From NCBI RefSeq assembly GCF_002575655.3, contig NC_053037.3, positions 141,991,207 to 142,055,206 on the forward strand: 64,000 bases of DNA. Direction: 5' to 3'. Each line of letters starts with the position of its first letter. Position 1 is the first letter of the stretch. This DNA is from Aegilops tauschii subsp. strangulata. Its lineage: Eukaryota > Streptophyta > Magnoliopsida > Poales > Poaceae. Below the pieces are notes generated by a model. The model did not search any database. It was not told the DNA's origin and was given only the letters and a program-made list of their open reading frames with translations. Made by a program: the position numbers and the translations under genes. Of this stretch, positions 43,000-53,826 are shown piece after piece.

Positions 43000-43519
43000 T
43001 GTCGTGGAATTGTCACGGCAGATGTCCTCAAGCTAGGACTTAGTCGTAGAGCCATCGCCGCTAGGAAGCTTGAAGGGGTTAAACGGGACAAGGAACTTGA
43101 GGGTTTATAATGGTTCGGCCCCTTACGGTGAAGGTAAAAGCCTACGTCCAGTTGAGATGGTATTGATTAGGGTTTCGATGACCAGGGAGCTTAACTGCTG
43201 CGCCTGGCTCTCGATGAGATCTTTTCTTCTCCCTAAACCACTGTCGGGTCGTCCCTTTATATAGGGAGGCTGACGCCCAGCAGCTCTCAGAGTCCCGGCC
43301 GGCTCATAAGAGTGTCCGGCTCGGACTCTCAACTATTCTTGCCTTACACTACAAGTTCTACCATAATGATGATTGTAACTACGGGCCTTAAGCCATATCC
43401 GGGTCTTAAGCCCATCTTTGGCCCACCGTCTTCTCGCTTGGCGCCGGGCTTCTGGCGATGACCATTATGAGTAACCCGGCCCCTCCTGGCGGGTGACTCT
43501 AAGGTCTATATCCTCAACA
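43000..43519 (-). repeat. 5' LTR of G2
   Basis: 520 bp, direct copy of 30461-30980 with about 7 differences, clustered in the first 250 bp. TATA on the minus strand at about 43253-43266. Followed by the TSD CAACT at 43520-43524. Confidence 0.95.
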
Positions 43520-43807
43520 CAACTTCTATTTACCATTCATAAGGACCCTTTTCATCAAATCCGATCCGACTAAAGTGGGAGAGACAGACACCCGCTAGCC
43601 ACCTTATGCAACTAGTGCATGTCAGTCGGTGGAACCTGTCTCACGTAAGCGTACGTGTAAGGTCGGTCCGGGCCGCTTCATCCCACGATGCCGCCGAAAC
43701 AAGATAAGACTAGTAGTGGCAAGAAAATTGACAACATCTACGCCCACAACAAGTTTGTGTTCTACTCGTGCATAGAAACTACGCATAGACCTAGCTCATG
43801 ATGCCAC
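43520..43807 (-). other. Leader of the Angela-type element, distal part, with primer site
   Basis: The minus strand after the LTR end CCAACA (43808) reads GTGGCATCATGAGCTAGG. This is the position of the primer-binding site, although the match to initiator tRNA-Met (TGGTATCAGAGC) is only partial. The leader then runs to 43520, where G2 is inserted. Confidence 0.65.
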
Positions 43808-45543
43808 TGTTGGAGATCGTTGCAGAAATTAAAAAAAATTCTACGCATCACCAAGAACAATCTATGGAGTCTTCTAGCAACGAGCGGGAAAAGAGTGCAT
43901 CTACATACCCTTGTAGATCGCGAGCGGAAGCGTCCAAGTGAACGGGGTTGATGCAGTCGTACTCGTCGTGATCCAAATCACCGATCACCGAGCGCCGAAC
44001 GGACGGCACCTCGGCGTTCAACACACGTACGGTTGGGGAAGACGTCTCCTCCTTCTTGATCCAGCAAGGGGAGGGAGAGGTTGATGGAGATCCAGCAGCA
44101 TGACGGCGTGGTGGTGGAAGCAGCGGGGATCTCGGCAGGGCTTCGCCAAGCTCAGCGAGAGGGAGAGGTGTCACGGGAGGGAGAGGGAGGCGCCAGGGGC
44201 TTGGGGTGCTGCTCCCATGCGCCTCCCCACTATATATAGGGGTGGAGGGGGCTGGTTTCTTGCCCTCCAAGTCCATTGGGGCGTTGGCAAAGGTGGGGGA
44301 AAGAAATCCCATCATTTCCCTTCCCCAACGATTGTTATCCCCCTTTTTTAGGGATCTTGATCTTATCCCTTCGAGATATGATCTTATTCCTTCTAAGGTA
44401 GGATCTTGGTGCGCCTTGACCAGGGTGTGGGGCCTTGCCCCCACTACCCACGTTCATGTGGGTCCCCCCATGCAGGTGGGCCCCACTTCGGAACCTTCTA
44501 GAACCTTCCCGGTACAATACCAAAAAATCCCGAACATTTTCCGGTGGCCAAAATAGGACTTCCCATATATAAATATTTACCTCTGGACCATTCCGGAACT
44601 CCTCGTGACATCCGGGATCTCATCCGGGACTCCGAACAACTTTCGGTTAACCGCATACTAATATCTCTACAACTCTAGCGTCACCGAACCTTAAGTGTGT
44701 AGACCCTACGGGTTCGGGAGACATGCAGACATGACCGAGACCACTCTCCGGTCAATAACCAACAGCGGGATCTGGATACCCATGTTGGCTCCCACATGTT
44801 CCACGATGATCTCATCGGATGAACCACGATGTCGAGGATTCAATCAATCCCGTATACAATTCCCTTTGTCAATCGGTACGTTACTTGCCCGAGATTCGAT
44901 CGTCGGTATCCCAATACCTTGTTCAATCTCGTTACCGGCAAGTCACTTTACTCGTACCGTAATGCATGATCCCGTGACCAAACACTTGGTCACATTGAGC
45001 TCATTATGATGATGCATTACCGAGTGGGCCCAGAGATACCTCTCCGTCATACGGAGTGACAAATCCCAGTCTCGATTCGTGCCAACCCAACAGACACTTT
45101 CGGAGATACCCGTAGTGCACCTTTATAGCCACCCAGTTACGTTGTGACATTTGGCACACCCAAAGCACTCCTATGGTATCCGGGAGTTACACAATCTCAT
45201 GGTCTAAGGAAATGATACTTGACATTTGGAAAAGCTCTAGCAAACGAACTACACGATCTTGTGCTATGCTTAGGATTGGGTCTTGTCCATCACATCATTC
45301 TCCTAATGATGTGATCCCGTTATCAATGACATCCAATGTCCATAGTCAGGAAACCATGACTATCTGTTGATCAACGAGCTAGTCAACTAGAGGCTCACTA
45401 GGGACATGTTGTGGTCTATGTATTCACACATGTATTACGATTTCCGGATAACACAATTATAGCATGAACAATAGACAATTATCATGAACAAGGAAATATA
45501 ATAATAACCATTTTATTATTGCCTCTAGGGCATATTTCCAACA
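43808..45543 (-). repeat. 5' LTR of the Angela-type element, complete, 1,736 bp
   Basis: On the minus strand it begins TGTTGGAAATATGCCCTAG at 45543 and ends GATCTCCAACA at 43808. Promoter region CCCACTATATATAGGGGTGG at 44224-44243. The 198-codon frame at 43848-44444 is a by-product of the LTR transcribed region, not a gene. Confidence 0.93.
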
Positions 45544-46812
45544 AGTTTGTGGGCCAGTACAACCATGGTTCTACTGCATCGACGGGTAGCACTGTCTTTT
45601 GTGAAGAACGGGTTTTTGCTCCCTTAGATACTGCCATCACCCCCTCCAATTCAAATGGCTGATAAACAAGAAAAGAAATTGAACGTACAGACATTGTATG
45701 ATAGACAGATGTGGTAATTCACATATATGTTGTCTAACCAAACAGGACAGCATGACACAATTTCACATATATGATGCCTAACTAAACAGGATAGCATGAC
45801 ACAGTTTCAGATATATGATGGATAACTTAACATGATATAATGGCATAATTCAACATATGATGAGTACCTAAACAGGATGACATGACAAACTATATGATGT
45901 CTTTCTAAAATAGGTTGGGATGAAATAATTCACATACATGTTGTCTAAGTATACAGGATGGCATGATATAATTGACATAATAGATTCATATACTAAGCAG
46001 CTGGCACTCGCATGTATGATCTCTAAACTAAGCAGATAGAATTCAATATTGTGCATATGATGTCTAAACTAAGCAATGCAAGACACCATATGCATCATAT
46101 GAGAAATATAAACATTGCAACTTAGAGCATCCACCTCAGTTGGGATATAGGACTGGTCATCTGTCTCTGAATCCTCCTCTGAGGAGCTCCCTGTAACCAT
46201 CGAGATATATGCTTCAACAGGTACCATTACCTGCTCTGAAGACCTTGTTTTCACTCTAGATTTTTCCATAACCGGCTCAAATGGCTGATACACATGAAGA
46301 GTAGTTCAATATACACAGATTGTCGACAAATGGAATACGTAATGAAAAAAAGATGGCATGAGATAATTCACATATATGATGCCTGGCTCCATGGCGGTGC
46401 ATAATTCACATATATGATAACTGGCTGAAAAACATGGCATTGCATAATTCACATATCTGATATAGAAAGCAAACAGGAGGCATTCACACAAAGCATGTCT
46501 AATCTAAGCAGATGTCATGGCAATGCAAGACACCATATGCATGATATGAGCAATATAACCCAGCCAAGTTAGAGCATGCACCTCGGGGGGCGGGGAATAC
46601 GACTAGTCATCTCTCTCTGAATCCTCCTCTGAGGAGCTATCTGTAACCAGCAAGAAATCTGCATCGACAGGTAGCACTGACTGCTCAGAAGACCTTGTTT
46701 TCACTCCAGATTTTCCCATGACCGACTCAAATGGCTGATGCACAGGAAGAGTAGATGAATGTATAAACATTGTTGACAAATGGAATACATTATGGAAAAA
46801 AATATGGCACAA
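45544..46812 (-). pseudogene. CACTA protein: three related exons in tandem
   Basis: Three minus exons share a pattern: 45660-45570 (YQPFELEGVMAVSKGAKTRS then QKTVLPVDA), 46290-46140 (YQPFEPVMEKSRVKTRSSEQ then VMVPVEA and a serine/acidic tail TGSSSEEDSETDD) and 46740-46600 (HQPFESVMGKSGVKTRSSEQ then SVLPVDA and TDSSSEEDSERDD). Each is followed by AT-rich intron sequence with repeated ATTCACATATATGATG words. Exon duplication inside the CACTA gene is the simplest reading. Function unknown; it continues into 25114-23940 beyond the Angela insertion. Confidence 0.6.
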
Positions 46813-46913
46813 TAGAATTCACATATACGATGACTGGCTAAATAGGATGGCATTGCATGATTCACGTATATGATGCCTGGCTAAAGAAGATGGCATTGCA
46901 TAATTCCCATATA

Positions 46914-47074
46914 CTCCCTCCGTTCCTAAATATTTATCTTTTTAGAGATTTCAAATGGACTACCACATACGGATGTATATAGACATATTTTAGAGTGTAG
47001 ATTCACTCATTTTGTTCCGTATGTAGTCACTTGTTGAAATCTCTAAAAAGACAAATATTTAGGAATGGTGGGAG
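46914..47074. mobile_element. Stowaway MITE
   Basis: CTCCCTCCGTTCCTAAATAT at the left and the inverse ATATTTAGGAATGGTGGGAG at the right bound 161 bp flanked by TA on both sides (46912-46913, 47075-47076). It is palindromic with no coding, typical of Tc1/mariner-type Stowaway elements of Triticeae, and lies in an intron of the CACTA gene. A truncated relative is at 54357. Confidence 0.92.
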
Positions 47075-47076
47075 TA

Positions 47077-49437
47077 TGATATAGAAACCAAACAGGTGGC
47101 ATTCACACAAAGCAAATCTAAACTAAGATGATGACATATAAGATGTAGAATGTAAGCAATGCAGGGCGCCATATGCATGATATGACCAACATCAGCATGC
47201 CAGGTTAGAGCAAACACCTCAGGTGGTAAACAGGCGTGGTCGGCTCCTTCTGAATCTCCATCTGAACAGTTATCTTCCTCTGGAATACAATCTGGAAATG
47301 CAGGAGGGGGGGGCCACTTCGCCCACCATGGAGCGGCGTCTGCATGACATTATATTCGCACGCAACGGTCTTCTCTTTTTCTCTACATGTTCAGTACGAT
47401 TGTGTACAATATCTGACATGCATAATAAAAAATAGTTAGATTTTGTAAGGCCTAAGGGGTGCATGCAAAAATCAAGACTGATGGTAGCAAACGAGTGGAT
47501 GGATCCAAAACTAATGATAGCAGGTAGATTATAGCTTCAGTTTAAAAAGATAGACAATGGATCATCTATTCTTTGTTGCCCACCCAACATGAACCACATA
47601 GAAGACCCCAGATGAACCAGATAGTAGACAGATACTATTCGTTGCTGGCTCGATATGAGACCCATGGGCAATTCAAAACTCAAGATTGAACGATAAAGTA
47701 GCAGGTAATAATAACTGATGTATAACGTAAGCAAACACGAAAGACAGCGACCTCTCTTTCGGAACTGTGTAGTCCTCCGGTTCATCTGCTCAGTCGATGA
47801 TGGTAATGCAGTTGGCGTGGCTGCCGGCAACGGGGAAGATGATCTGAGGCGGTGAAAGGAAGTCTGCAGGGGGATCTCTGCTGCAGTGAACGCTTCTGTC
47901 GATGGTGCACCTCAGGTGGGGTGGATGACGGCACGGCAGGAGCAGGACATAACACACAGAGTTTTCTTTGACGCCTATCTGAAAATGAAGTAAATCTGTA
48001 AGGGCTCCTTAGAATTGGAGGATTCTATAAACGCAGGGACAGGAAAAACACAGGAATAGGATAGGAATGCACGTGCAAAACAGAGCATTTGGAAACATAG
48101 GATTTCAGTCAACCTGGATGTTTGGCTCACATGAATTGGAAGAACAGAGGAATGGAGAAACAAAGTGATGCGACGAGTGTACAACCTCTTTGGCATAGCC
48201 TCGTGGACCTCAGCATCATTGGGTTGGACGTGGAGGATGGTGATGATGCTGGTGTGACTGTCGGAGGCAGGGAAGAAGATCCAAGGCCTCTGGAAACGGC
48301 GCCGAGGGTACTGCTCCGCTGTGATGGACGGTTCCGTCATTGGAGCAGCTCCACTAAGGTGTACGGCGACGAGGCTGAAGCATTACAAGACAGACAACGT
48401 TAATCTGAAGTGGGACCCTAATATCATCTGCAATAGATGATGTAAAACTACATCACCAAAAAGTGCTAGATGTAAAACGCATTAGCCGTGCCATAGCCGC
48501 TCCGACAGATGTTGTAAGTACTGTTCACTCTGAACTTAACTGAAGAAAATGAACTTCACAGTCGAAACTGAATTTTACTGTCGAAACTGATTGAACTAGT
48601 AACAGAGCATTGCAATAGATGTTTAGGGCATTCGAGCACTAGTAGCAGAGAAACAGTGATCGAAATCAGCAGACGCTCGAGCAGGGAACGCACTAGCAGA
48701 GAGCAAGTCATGCAGTAGCACCGCGAGCGAGTGCTAAAGCAGCAACTCCTGTAGCTGCGGGAGGTCGTGCAGCAGCAGCAGCAGCAGCGCAAGCGAGAGC
48801 AAGAGCAGAGCAGCAGCACGAACGAAAGCAGGAGCAGTGCAGCAGCGCGACCGGCAGCAAGAACAGAGCCGCAGCGTGAGCGAGAGCCGGAGCAGCTGCA
48901 GCTAGTGTCGTTGTGGAAGCGCCGCCGAGGAAGCAACGACATGGGGGAGAGACGCCGTGGATGATGTGGCCGGTGACGGTGTCGTCGATGGGGACACGCC
49001 ATGTCTGCTCGGTATCGAGCACCGGCAGCCCCGTGAGATCGAATAAAAGATAAAATGCAGCGGTGAGTGCAGAACCTCCTTGGTGGCGCCAAGTTGGCCT
49101 CGGCTTCATCGGAGGAATTGGTGAGGGTGCTGCAGTTCTGGTGGGGCAGGTCAAGACGGCGCTGTGGGGATTGAGGTGGCGCGATAGACGAGGCAAACAT
49201 CGGGGCAGCTCCTTGGAGGTGGAGGCCGGGGCAGCTGATCCGGCGGGACGACGAGATCGACAACGGATCCTCATCCGGTGCGGTGGATGAGGGACGGCGA
49301 GCTGTTGCGGTGGATGACGTAGTCGGGGAAGAGTCTCCGGCTGGGCGGCGGTCGGGAGGCCGACGGTGGAGCGTGGGGTTTCGCGGGTTTTGGCGGCCTC
49401 GGTGTACGAATGGGGGGCGAAGGGGGAGGGGAGCCAA
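47077..49437 (-). pseudogene. 5' part of the CACTA-associated gene, uncertain exons
   Basis: Minus-strand segments at about 49437-49080 (MAPLPLRPPFVHRGRQNPRN, then proline- and serine-rich), 48340-48130 (RRRFQRPWIFFPASDSHTS, NDAEVHEAMPKRLYTRR) and 47830-47760 (PAATPTALPSSTEQMNRRT) look like exons with short introns. I cannot confirm the junctions. A CAG/GCA microsatellite (48769-48788) and CAG-rich DNA at 48720-48900 explain the long serine/cysteine-rich frames there. The DNA upstream of 49437 may hold the promoter. Alternatively this is a separate captured gene fragment. Confidence 0.35.
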
Positions 49438-50398
49438 GCTTAGGGACGCGCTTGTCTGAAATGTAGGGTAAGTTACCAGCGTACCCCCACCGGTTTTGAC
49501 ACCATGACGTGGAGCTTCATTTCCGGCTGAGGGGTAGAAGGGGGATTTCGCGTGTCTGGGCTGCGGGAGCGATTTCGGATGAGGAGGGAGTTCTCATGCG
49601 CGTCCAAATGTCGGGATAACAAGGCGCGGCGCGGGTTGAAGAAGCGGGAGTTTCAAAGCAGGTGAGACAAAAGATACTCAAGCTTGAAAATTTCGGGATA
49701 ACAAGGTGCGGATTCCTTGTTCGGCAGAACAAACTTAACGTGTAAAAAAACAATTCATACAAGACACAAGAGAGTCATGTCCCCTTTTACTATATTGCTA
49801 TAGATGCCATTGAAAAAACTACAAGAAAATGTAAAAAAAATGGGGAGAACAAGATTACCCTGCACAGTACCAAATCGATTCGCACTTCCCTCAACAACAA
49901 CAACAAAAAACAAATCAATTCCCACCAAAGAAAGAGTAATGTCCCTTTTTATCTGATTACAAATGCCATGATCTCGAATTTCAATTTTTGAATCCACGTT
50001 ATGTTGAATTCGAATATATCGTTAGGTGACCTTGCGGTTTATAATTGATGTAGTCGTACATTTTGATCTTCCATCATATATGAACATTTTACTCCACCAT
50101 GTGAACATATATATTGTCGTCTACCATATGGACTAAATTTGAATCAATTTTCCTTATTTGAATACGATTGTTGTCAAGTTATACAATAATTTAAATATTA
50201 CCTTGATAACAAAAAACATACATATAGCAGTAATCATATTTCACTATGAACTATATGTACCATACGCTCTCCAATTCATATATTTGTATCCATTTTATAT
50301 TGAATTCAAATCATAGTGCATTATTTGTCTAGGTAGCGAGATGTTTGGGATAATCTAAACCCTGTTTTCATACGTATAATTTTTGGCTGAATTGGGAC
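49438..50398. other. No gene seen; AT-rich
   Basis: GC-rich until about 49640, then AT-rich (runs of A near 49745 and 49835). No terminal CACTA motif, TIR or conserved frame was found, although the right end of the CACTA element would be expected around here. Confidence 0.5.
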
Positions 50399-52400
50399 AA
50401 GTTTTGGTATAAGCCTCTTGCAAAACCGGAGATTCTCTCAACAAGCCTCGTGGTTCCGAGAGGGAACGTGTCACCTTTGTGTGCGAAACGATATACGCTG
50501 CCTCCCCCCTGATTTTATTTACAGAGGCAACATAGAACTATATGAGTGCCCTGTTAAATTTTGGAATTATTTCGGGTTCATTTGGCCTTTTTATACATTA
50601 ATTGAGTTTCTGGACTTTTAATGTGCATAATCTAAATATGAATTGCATGCACATGCTCCGGTGCACCAAAGTGGGTTGAAAAATCACATGTGTGTCCTTG
50701 GTTGAATTTCTAGGTCCCATGGAAGAAATGAGAATGAAATTCAAACATCTGGGCGTCATGACTCGGCCGAGAACATCGAGAAACTTTGATTTTAAATTCA
50801 TGTAAATCCAAAACTCGCGTGGAAATCATGAAACATGGCATGGTGTCATGTCATGGCACTAACATGTTGTGGTAAAAAATTGGGCCGATTTGGAAGCTCA
50901 TGGTTCTAAGAGGGAACGTGCCACCTTTGAGTGTGAAACGATATACGCTGCCCCCCCCCCCCTTGAGTTTCTTAACAAAGGCAGCATAGAACTACATTAG
51001 TGCCCTGTTAAATTTTGGAATTATTCTGGGTTCGTTTGTCGTTTTTTATACATTAATTGAGTTTCTGGTCATTTAATGTGCATAAGTCAAATTTAACTAC
51101 AAGCACATGCTCTCGTGCACCAAAGTTGGTTGAAAAATCACATTTGTGTCCTCGGGTGAATTTCTAGGTCCCATGCAAGAAATGAGAATAAAATTAAAAC
51201 ATCTGGGCATCGTGGCTCGGCCGAGAACATTGAGAAACTTGGTTTTAAAATTCTTGTAAATCCAAAACACATCTGAAAATCATGAAACTTGGCATGGATG
51301 TCATGTCATGGTACTACCATGTTGTGGTAAAAAAATTGGCCGAATAGGAACAGATTTTGGTATAAGCTTCTTGCAAACCGAAGCTTCTCTCAAGAAGGCT
51401 CGTGGTTCTGAGAGGGAACGTGCCACCTTTGAGTGCGAAATGATATACGTTGTCCCCCTTGAGTTTATTTACAAAGGCAACATAGAACTACATGAGTGCC
51501 CTGTTAAATTTTGGAATTATTCCGGCTTCGTTTGGCCTTATTTACACATTAATTGAGTTTTTGGTCATTTAATGTGCATAATTCAAATTTGAACTACAAG
51601 CACATGCTCCCGTGCACCAAAGTTGGTTGAAAATCACATTTGTGTCCTCGGGTGAATTTCTACTCCCTCCTTCCATCTATATAGGTCCTAATGCATTTTT
51701 CGAGGCTAACTTTGACCAAACGTTAGAGCAATAATATATGACATGCAACTTACACAAAGCATACCTTCAAATTTGTATGTCAAAGGAGCTTCCAATAATA
51801 TAATTTTCATAGTATACATCTCATGTGCTATTAATCTTGTCAATAGTCAAAGGCTGTCTTGAAAAACACATTAGGCCCTATATAGATGGAAGGAGGGAGT
51901 AGGTCCCATGCAAAAAATGAGAATAAAATTCAAATATCTGGGCATCGTGGCTCGGTCGAGAACATTTAGAAACTTGGTTTTAAAATCATGAAACTTGGCA
52001 TGGTGTCATGTCATGGTAGTACCATGCCGTGGTAAAAAAAATGGCCGAATAGGAACAAATTTTGGTATAAGCTTCTTGCAAATCGGAGCTTCTGTTAAGA
52101 AGGCTCGTGGTTCTGGGAGGGAACGTGTCACCTTTGTGTGCATAATTCAAATTTGAAATACAAGCACATGTTCCAGTGCACCAAAGTTGGTTGAAAATCA
52201 CATGTGTGTCCTCGGGTAAATTTCTAGGTTCCATGCAAGAAATGGGAATGAAATTCAAAAATTCTGGGCGTCGTGGCTCGGTTGGAAACATTGAGAAACT
52301 TAGTTTTTTAATTCCTGTAAATCCAAAACACGCATGAAAATAATGAAACTTGGCTTGGTGCCATGACATGGCACCAACATGCTGTGGTAAATTTGCAGTC
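50399..52400. repeat. Tandem array of four units, about 470 bp each
   Basis: Units start near 50399, 50884, 51349 and 52059 (the last spacing includes a 237-bp MITE). All share TTTTGGTATAAGC(C/T)TCTTGC (missing in unit 2), GAGGGAACGTG(C/T)CACCTTTG, AGTGCCCTGTTAAATTTTGG, GCACATGCTC and ACTTGGCATGG-type words in order. Unit 4 lacks about 150 bp after GTGTGCATAAT. No coding or terminal repeats are seen. It might be a satellite-like array or the subterminal part of a large DNA transposon. Confidence 0.85.
51663..51899. mobile_element. Stowaway-type MITE inside the third array unit
   Basis: CTCCCTCCTTCCATCTATAT at the left and ATATAGATGGAAGGAGGGAG at the right are exact inverses over 20 bp; TA flanks both sides (51661-51662, 51900-51901). 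The other array units show the empty site as GAATTTCTAGGTCCCATG, so the insertion postdates array formation. Confidence 0.95.
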
Positions 52401-52929
52401 CGATTTGCGAAGGCGCACACATTAACAATCAGCAAAGTCATTTTGGAACAAGTGTTGTCACGTTACAATCGGAAACACAAGTATTATTGAAACCGTGGGC
52501 GTTCTACTTACTAATACCATTTACGTGCCACCACACGTCCCCATTTTTTATTAGCTAGGAGGCGCCGTGCAGGGTAGCTATTTGAGTACGAGAGGCGTGC
52601 GATCAGACCCCTGCGCATGCTTATCGGGAGGAGAGCCCTTTGACCTCCATCTTCCGTCCACCTCTCTCCCAAGGTCTCCATTAATGGCGCCCGAGCCTCT
52701 GTTTAATGGCGTGGCTATGTCTCACTCGACTGAGATTTGAGAGAGAAAAAAGAAAATCTGAAAGCACGGATCTTGATGTAAGATCCGACGGACCTATATA
52801 GCATCTACTGCGACTTATAGCAAGACTGATGAATATATAAGGACGCGGCAGTCCGCGCAGGCCAGGTGCCCTCCCTTGCACTGCAGAAATCAATCGAACA
52901 GCACATCAATCAAGAAACCTGCACCTTGC
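52401..52929. other. Intergenic, possible promoter, no gene seen
   Basis: GATGAATATATAAGGACGCG near 52828-52847 resembles a TATA box for the plus strand, followed by a leader-like CTTGCACTGCAGAAATCAATC. No downstream plus-strand frame is convincing. The minus frame at 52681-52893 has no motif. Confidence 0.35.
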
Positions 52930-53097
52930 TCAATCAGCCGAACGGACGAGGTGTATTCGAACCTCATACACTGGAGGCGTCAAGGGGCGGAGGCACAAGG
53001 GGCAGTGGAGCACGGTGAGGTCCATCGAGACCTTAGAGAGCTCCATCGTCGGGTCCTGCTCGGTCTGCATGATCTCGCCCTCCTCGTGCACAACCAT
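52930..53097 (-). pseudogene. SINA-like RING fragment
   Basis: A 55-codon minus frame too short for ordinary ORF lists: it starts MVVHEEGEIMQTEQDPTMEL, then VLHCPLCLRPLTPPVYE, and stops at TGA 52930-52932. The C-P-x-C...RPL-x-PPV(Y/F) pattern is the first half of the RING of SINA/SIAH-type E3 ubiquitin ligases, where the next residues should be a Cys and a GHxxC. Here the reading diverges after VYE, so the second half of the RING and the whole SINA domain are absent. It is either an exon with its partner deleted or a captured gene fragment. It cannot be a working ligase. Confidence 0.7.
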
Positions 53098-53335
53098 CTC
53101 TCGACTTGGGCCAGGGTATTACAAAGCTTTACCGTCACATATTTTATACTACTTCAAGGTGCATTAAATCAACACATGCAAGTATCAAAAGGAGAGTCAC
53201 GGCATGCATGCATGCATTGTAATTAATGCATCAGTAAATGCAAATTATTGAAATATATCGAGTGTAGTGCTTTGATGTGTCGCGTCAACTCGTACATCAA
53301 CGAGAAGTTTGATTATCCTCTCCCTCGCGGACTTA
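53098..53335. other. Intergenic, start of a four-copy local motif
   Basis: No gene. From 53270 it contains GATGTGTCGCGTCAACTCGTAC, the opening of a motif family also present at 53990, 56240 (partial) and 60930. Confidence 0.5.
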
Positions 53336-53416
53336 ACTGCACCTGCCTTTGGTTGTATGATAGGTTGGCCACACACCTGTCGGGCCCACCTGTCATACAC
53401 GCAAAGGCAGGAGCGT
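53336..53416. repeat. Hairpin, imperfect copy
   Basis: Left arm 53336-53365 (CTGCACCTGCCTTTGGTTGT region) pairs with 53388-53416 (GTCATACACGCAAAGGCAGG region) with about five mismatches. It is related in sequence to the better hairpin at 57099-57182. Confidence 0.65.
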
Positions 53417-53826
53417 CCCTCCCTCGCCCATGAGCGTGGTGGCTGGCAAGACTAGGAGAAGCTTTCGCTACACGCTCTCCCTCCCGCACGCGGTGGACAT
53501 GCAGCAGTTCAATCGGTGTCAGATGGCCAGAAGCATACTGTAGTACTCCTCCAATGCAGTAGTACTCCATCATTGTTTGACTTCCCGAAGAGGCGAAGAG
53601 CCAAGCGCAGCCCGGACGCTCGTGTGGCAGTTTCATGTGTAGAGTAGTCTAGGATAGCGTGTACCGTGCCTGTAAGCTTAAAATCGTTGGGGTCGGCTCC
53701 ATGCTATGTGGCCGTCCCGAAGTTTTTTTCTAAATTAAAATAGTCTTCTGTCCCTACCTGACACCCTGGTGATTGTAGTTTGCACGCTCATCTGGTCAAG
53801 ACAGGAATATATATATTTTAATTTGT

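Larger units (their letters stand above)
30461..43519 (-). mobile_element. Gypsy retrotransposon G2 (Tat-like) with an intact-looking antisense gene
   Basis: Two 520-bp LTRs and a perfect TSD, CAACT at 30456-30460 and 43520-43524, define a 13.06-kb element inserted in the Angela leader. The minus strand runs gag (42498-40607), protease (40528-39738) and RT-RNase H-RNase H-integrase (39674-36534). The plus strand has a separate spliced gene (31300-35445). The order, the large size, the second RNase H and the TGGCGCC-type primer site point to the Tat lineage. The LTRs differ at about 7 of 520 positions by eye, so it is young. Three in-frame stops and at least two frameshifts break gag-pr. Confidence 0.92.
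25115..45543 (-). mobile_element. Angela/BARE1-type copia retrotransposon, internally deleted, hosting G2
   Basis: The full 5' LTR is 43808-45543 and the partial 3' LTR 25115-25966, with perfect TSD AGTTT at 25110-25114 and 45544-45548. The LTR ends (TGTTGGAAATATGCCCTAGAG ... CCAACA on the minus strand) match the well-known Angela/WIS/BARE1 group. Only the leader and the first 75 codons of gag remain; the rest of gag-pol and the start of the 3' LTR are missing, and 25967-29233 is foreign DNA. G2 (30461-43519) is inserted in the leader. The overlapping LTR parts differ by about 23 of 850 bases by eye. Confidence 0.9.

Noticed and set aside
43848..44444. 198-codon minus frame
   Set aside because: Lies in the transcribed part of the Angela-type LTR and is also present in the 3' LTR copy (25155-25622); a by-product of LTR sequence.
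48769..48788. CAG trinucleotide run
   Set aside because: Only about six to seven units; ordinary microsatellite of no special note.
48556..49437. 293-codon minus frame, rich in serine, arginine and cysteine
   Set aside because: The second half is CAG/GCA-rich low-complexity DNA; only the first part may be a real exon, so I annotated the region at low confidence.
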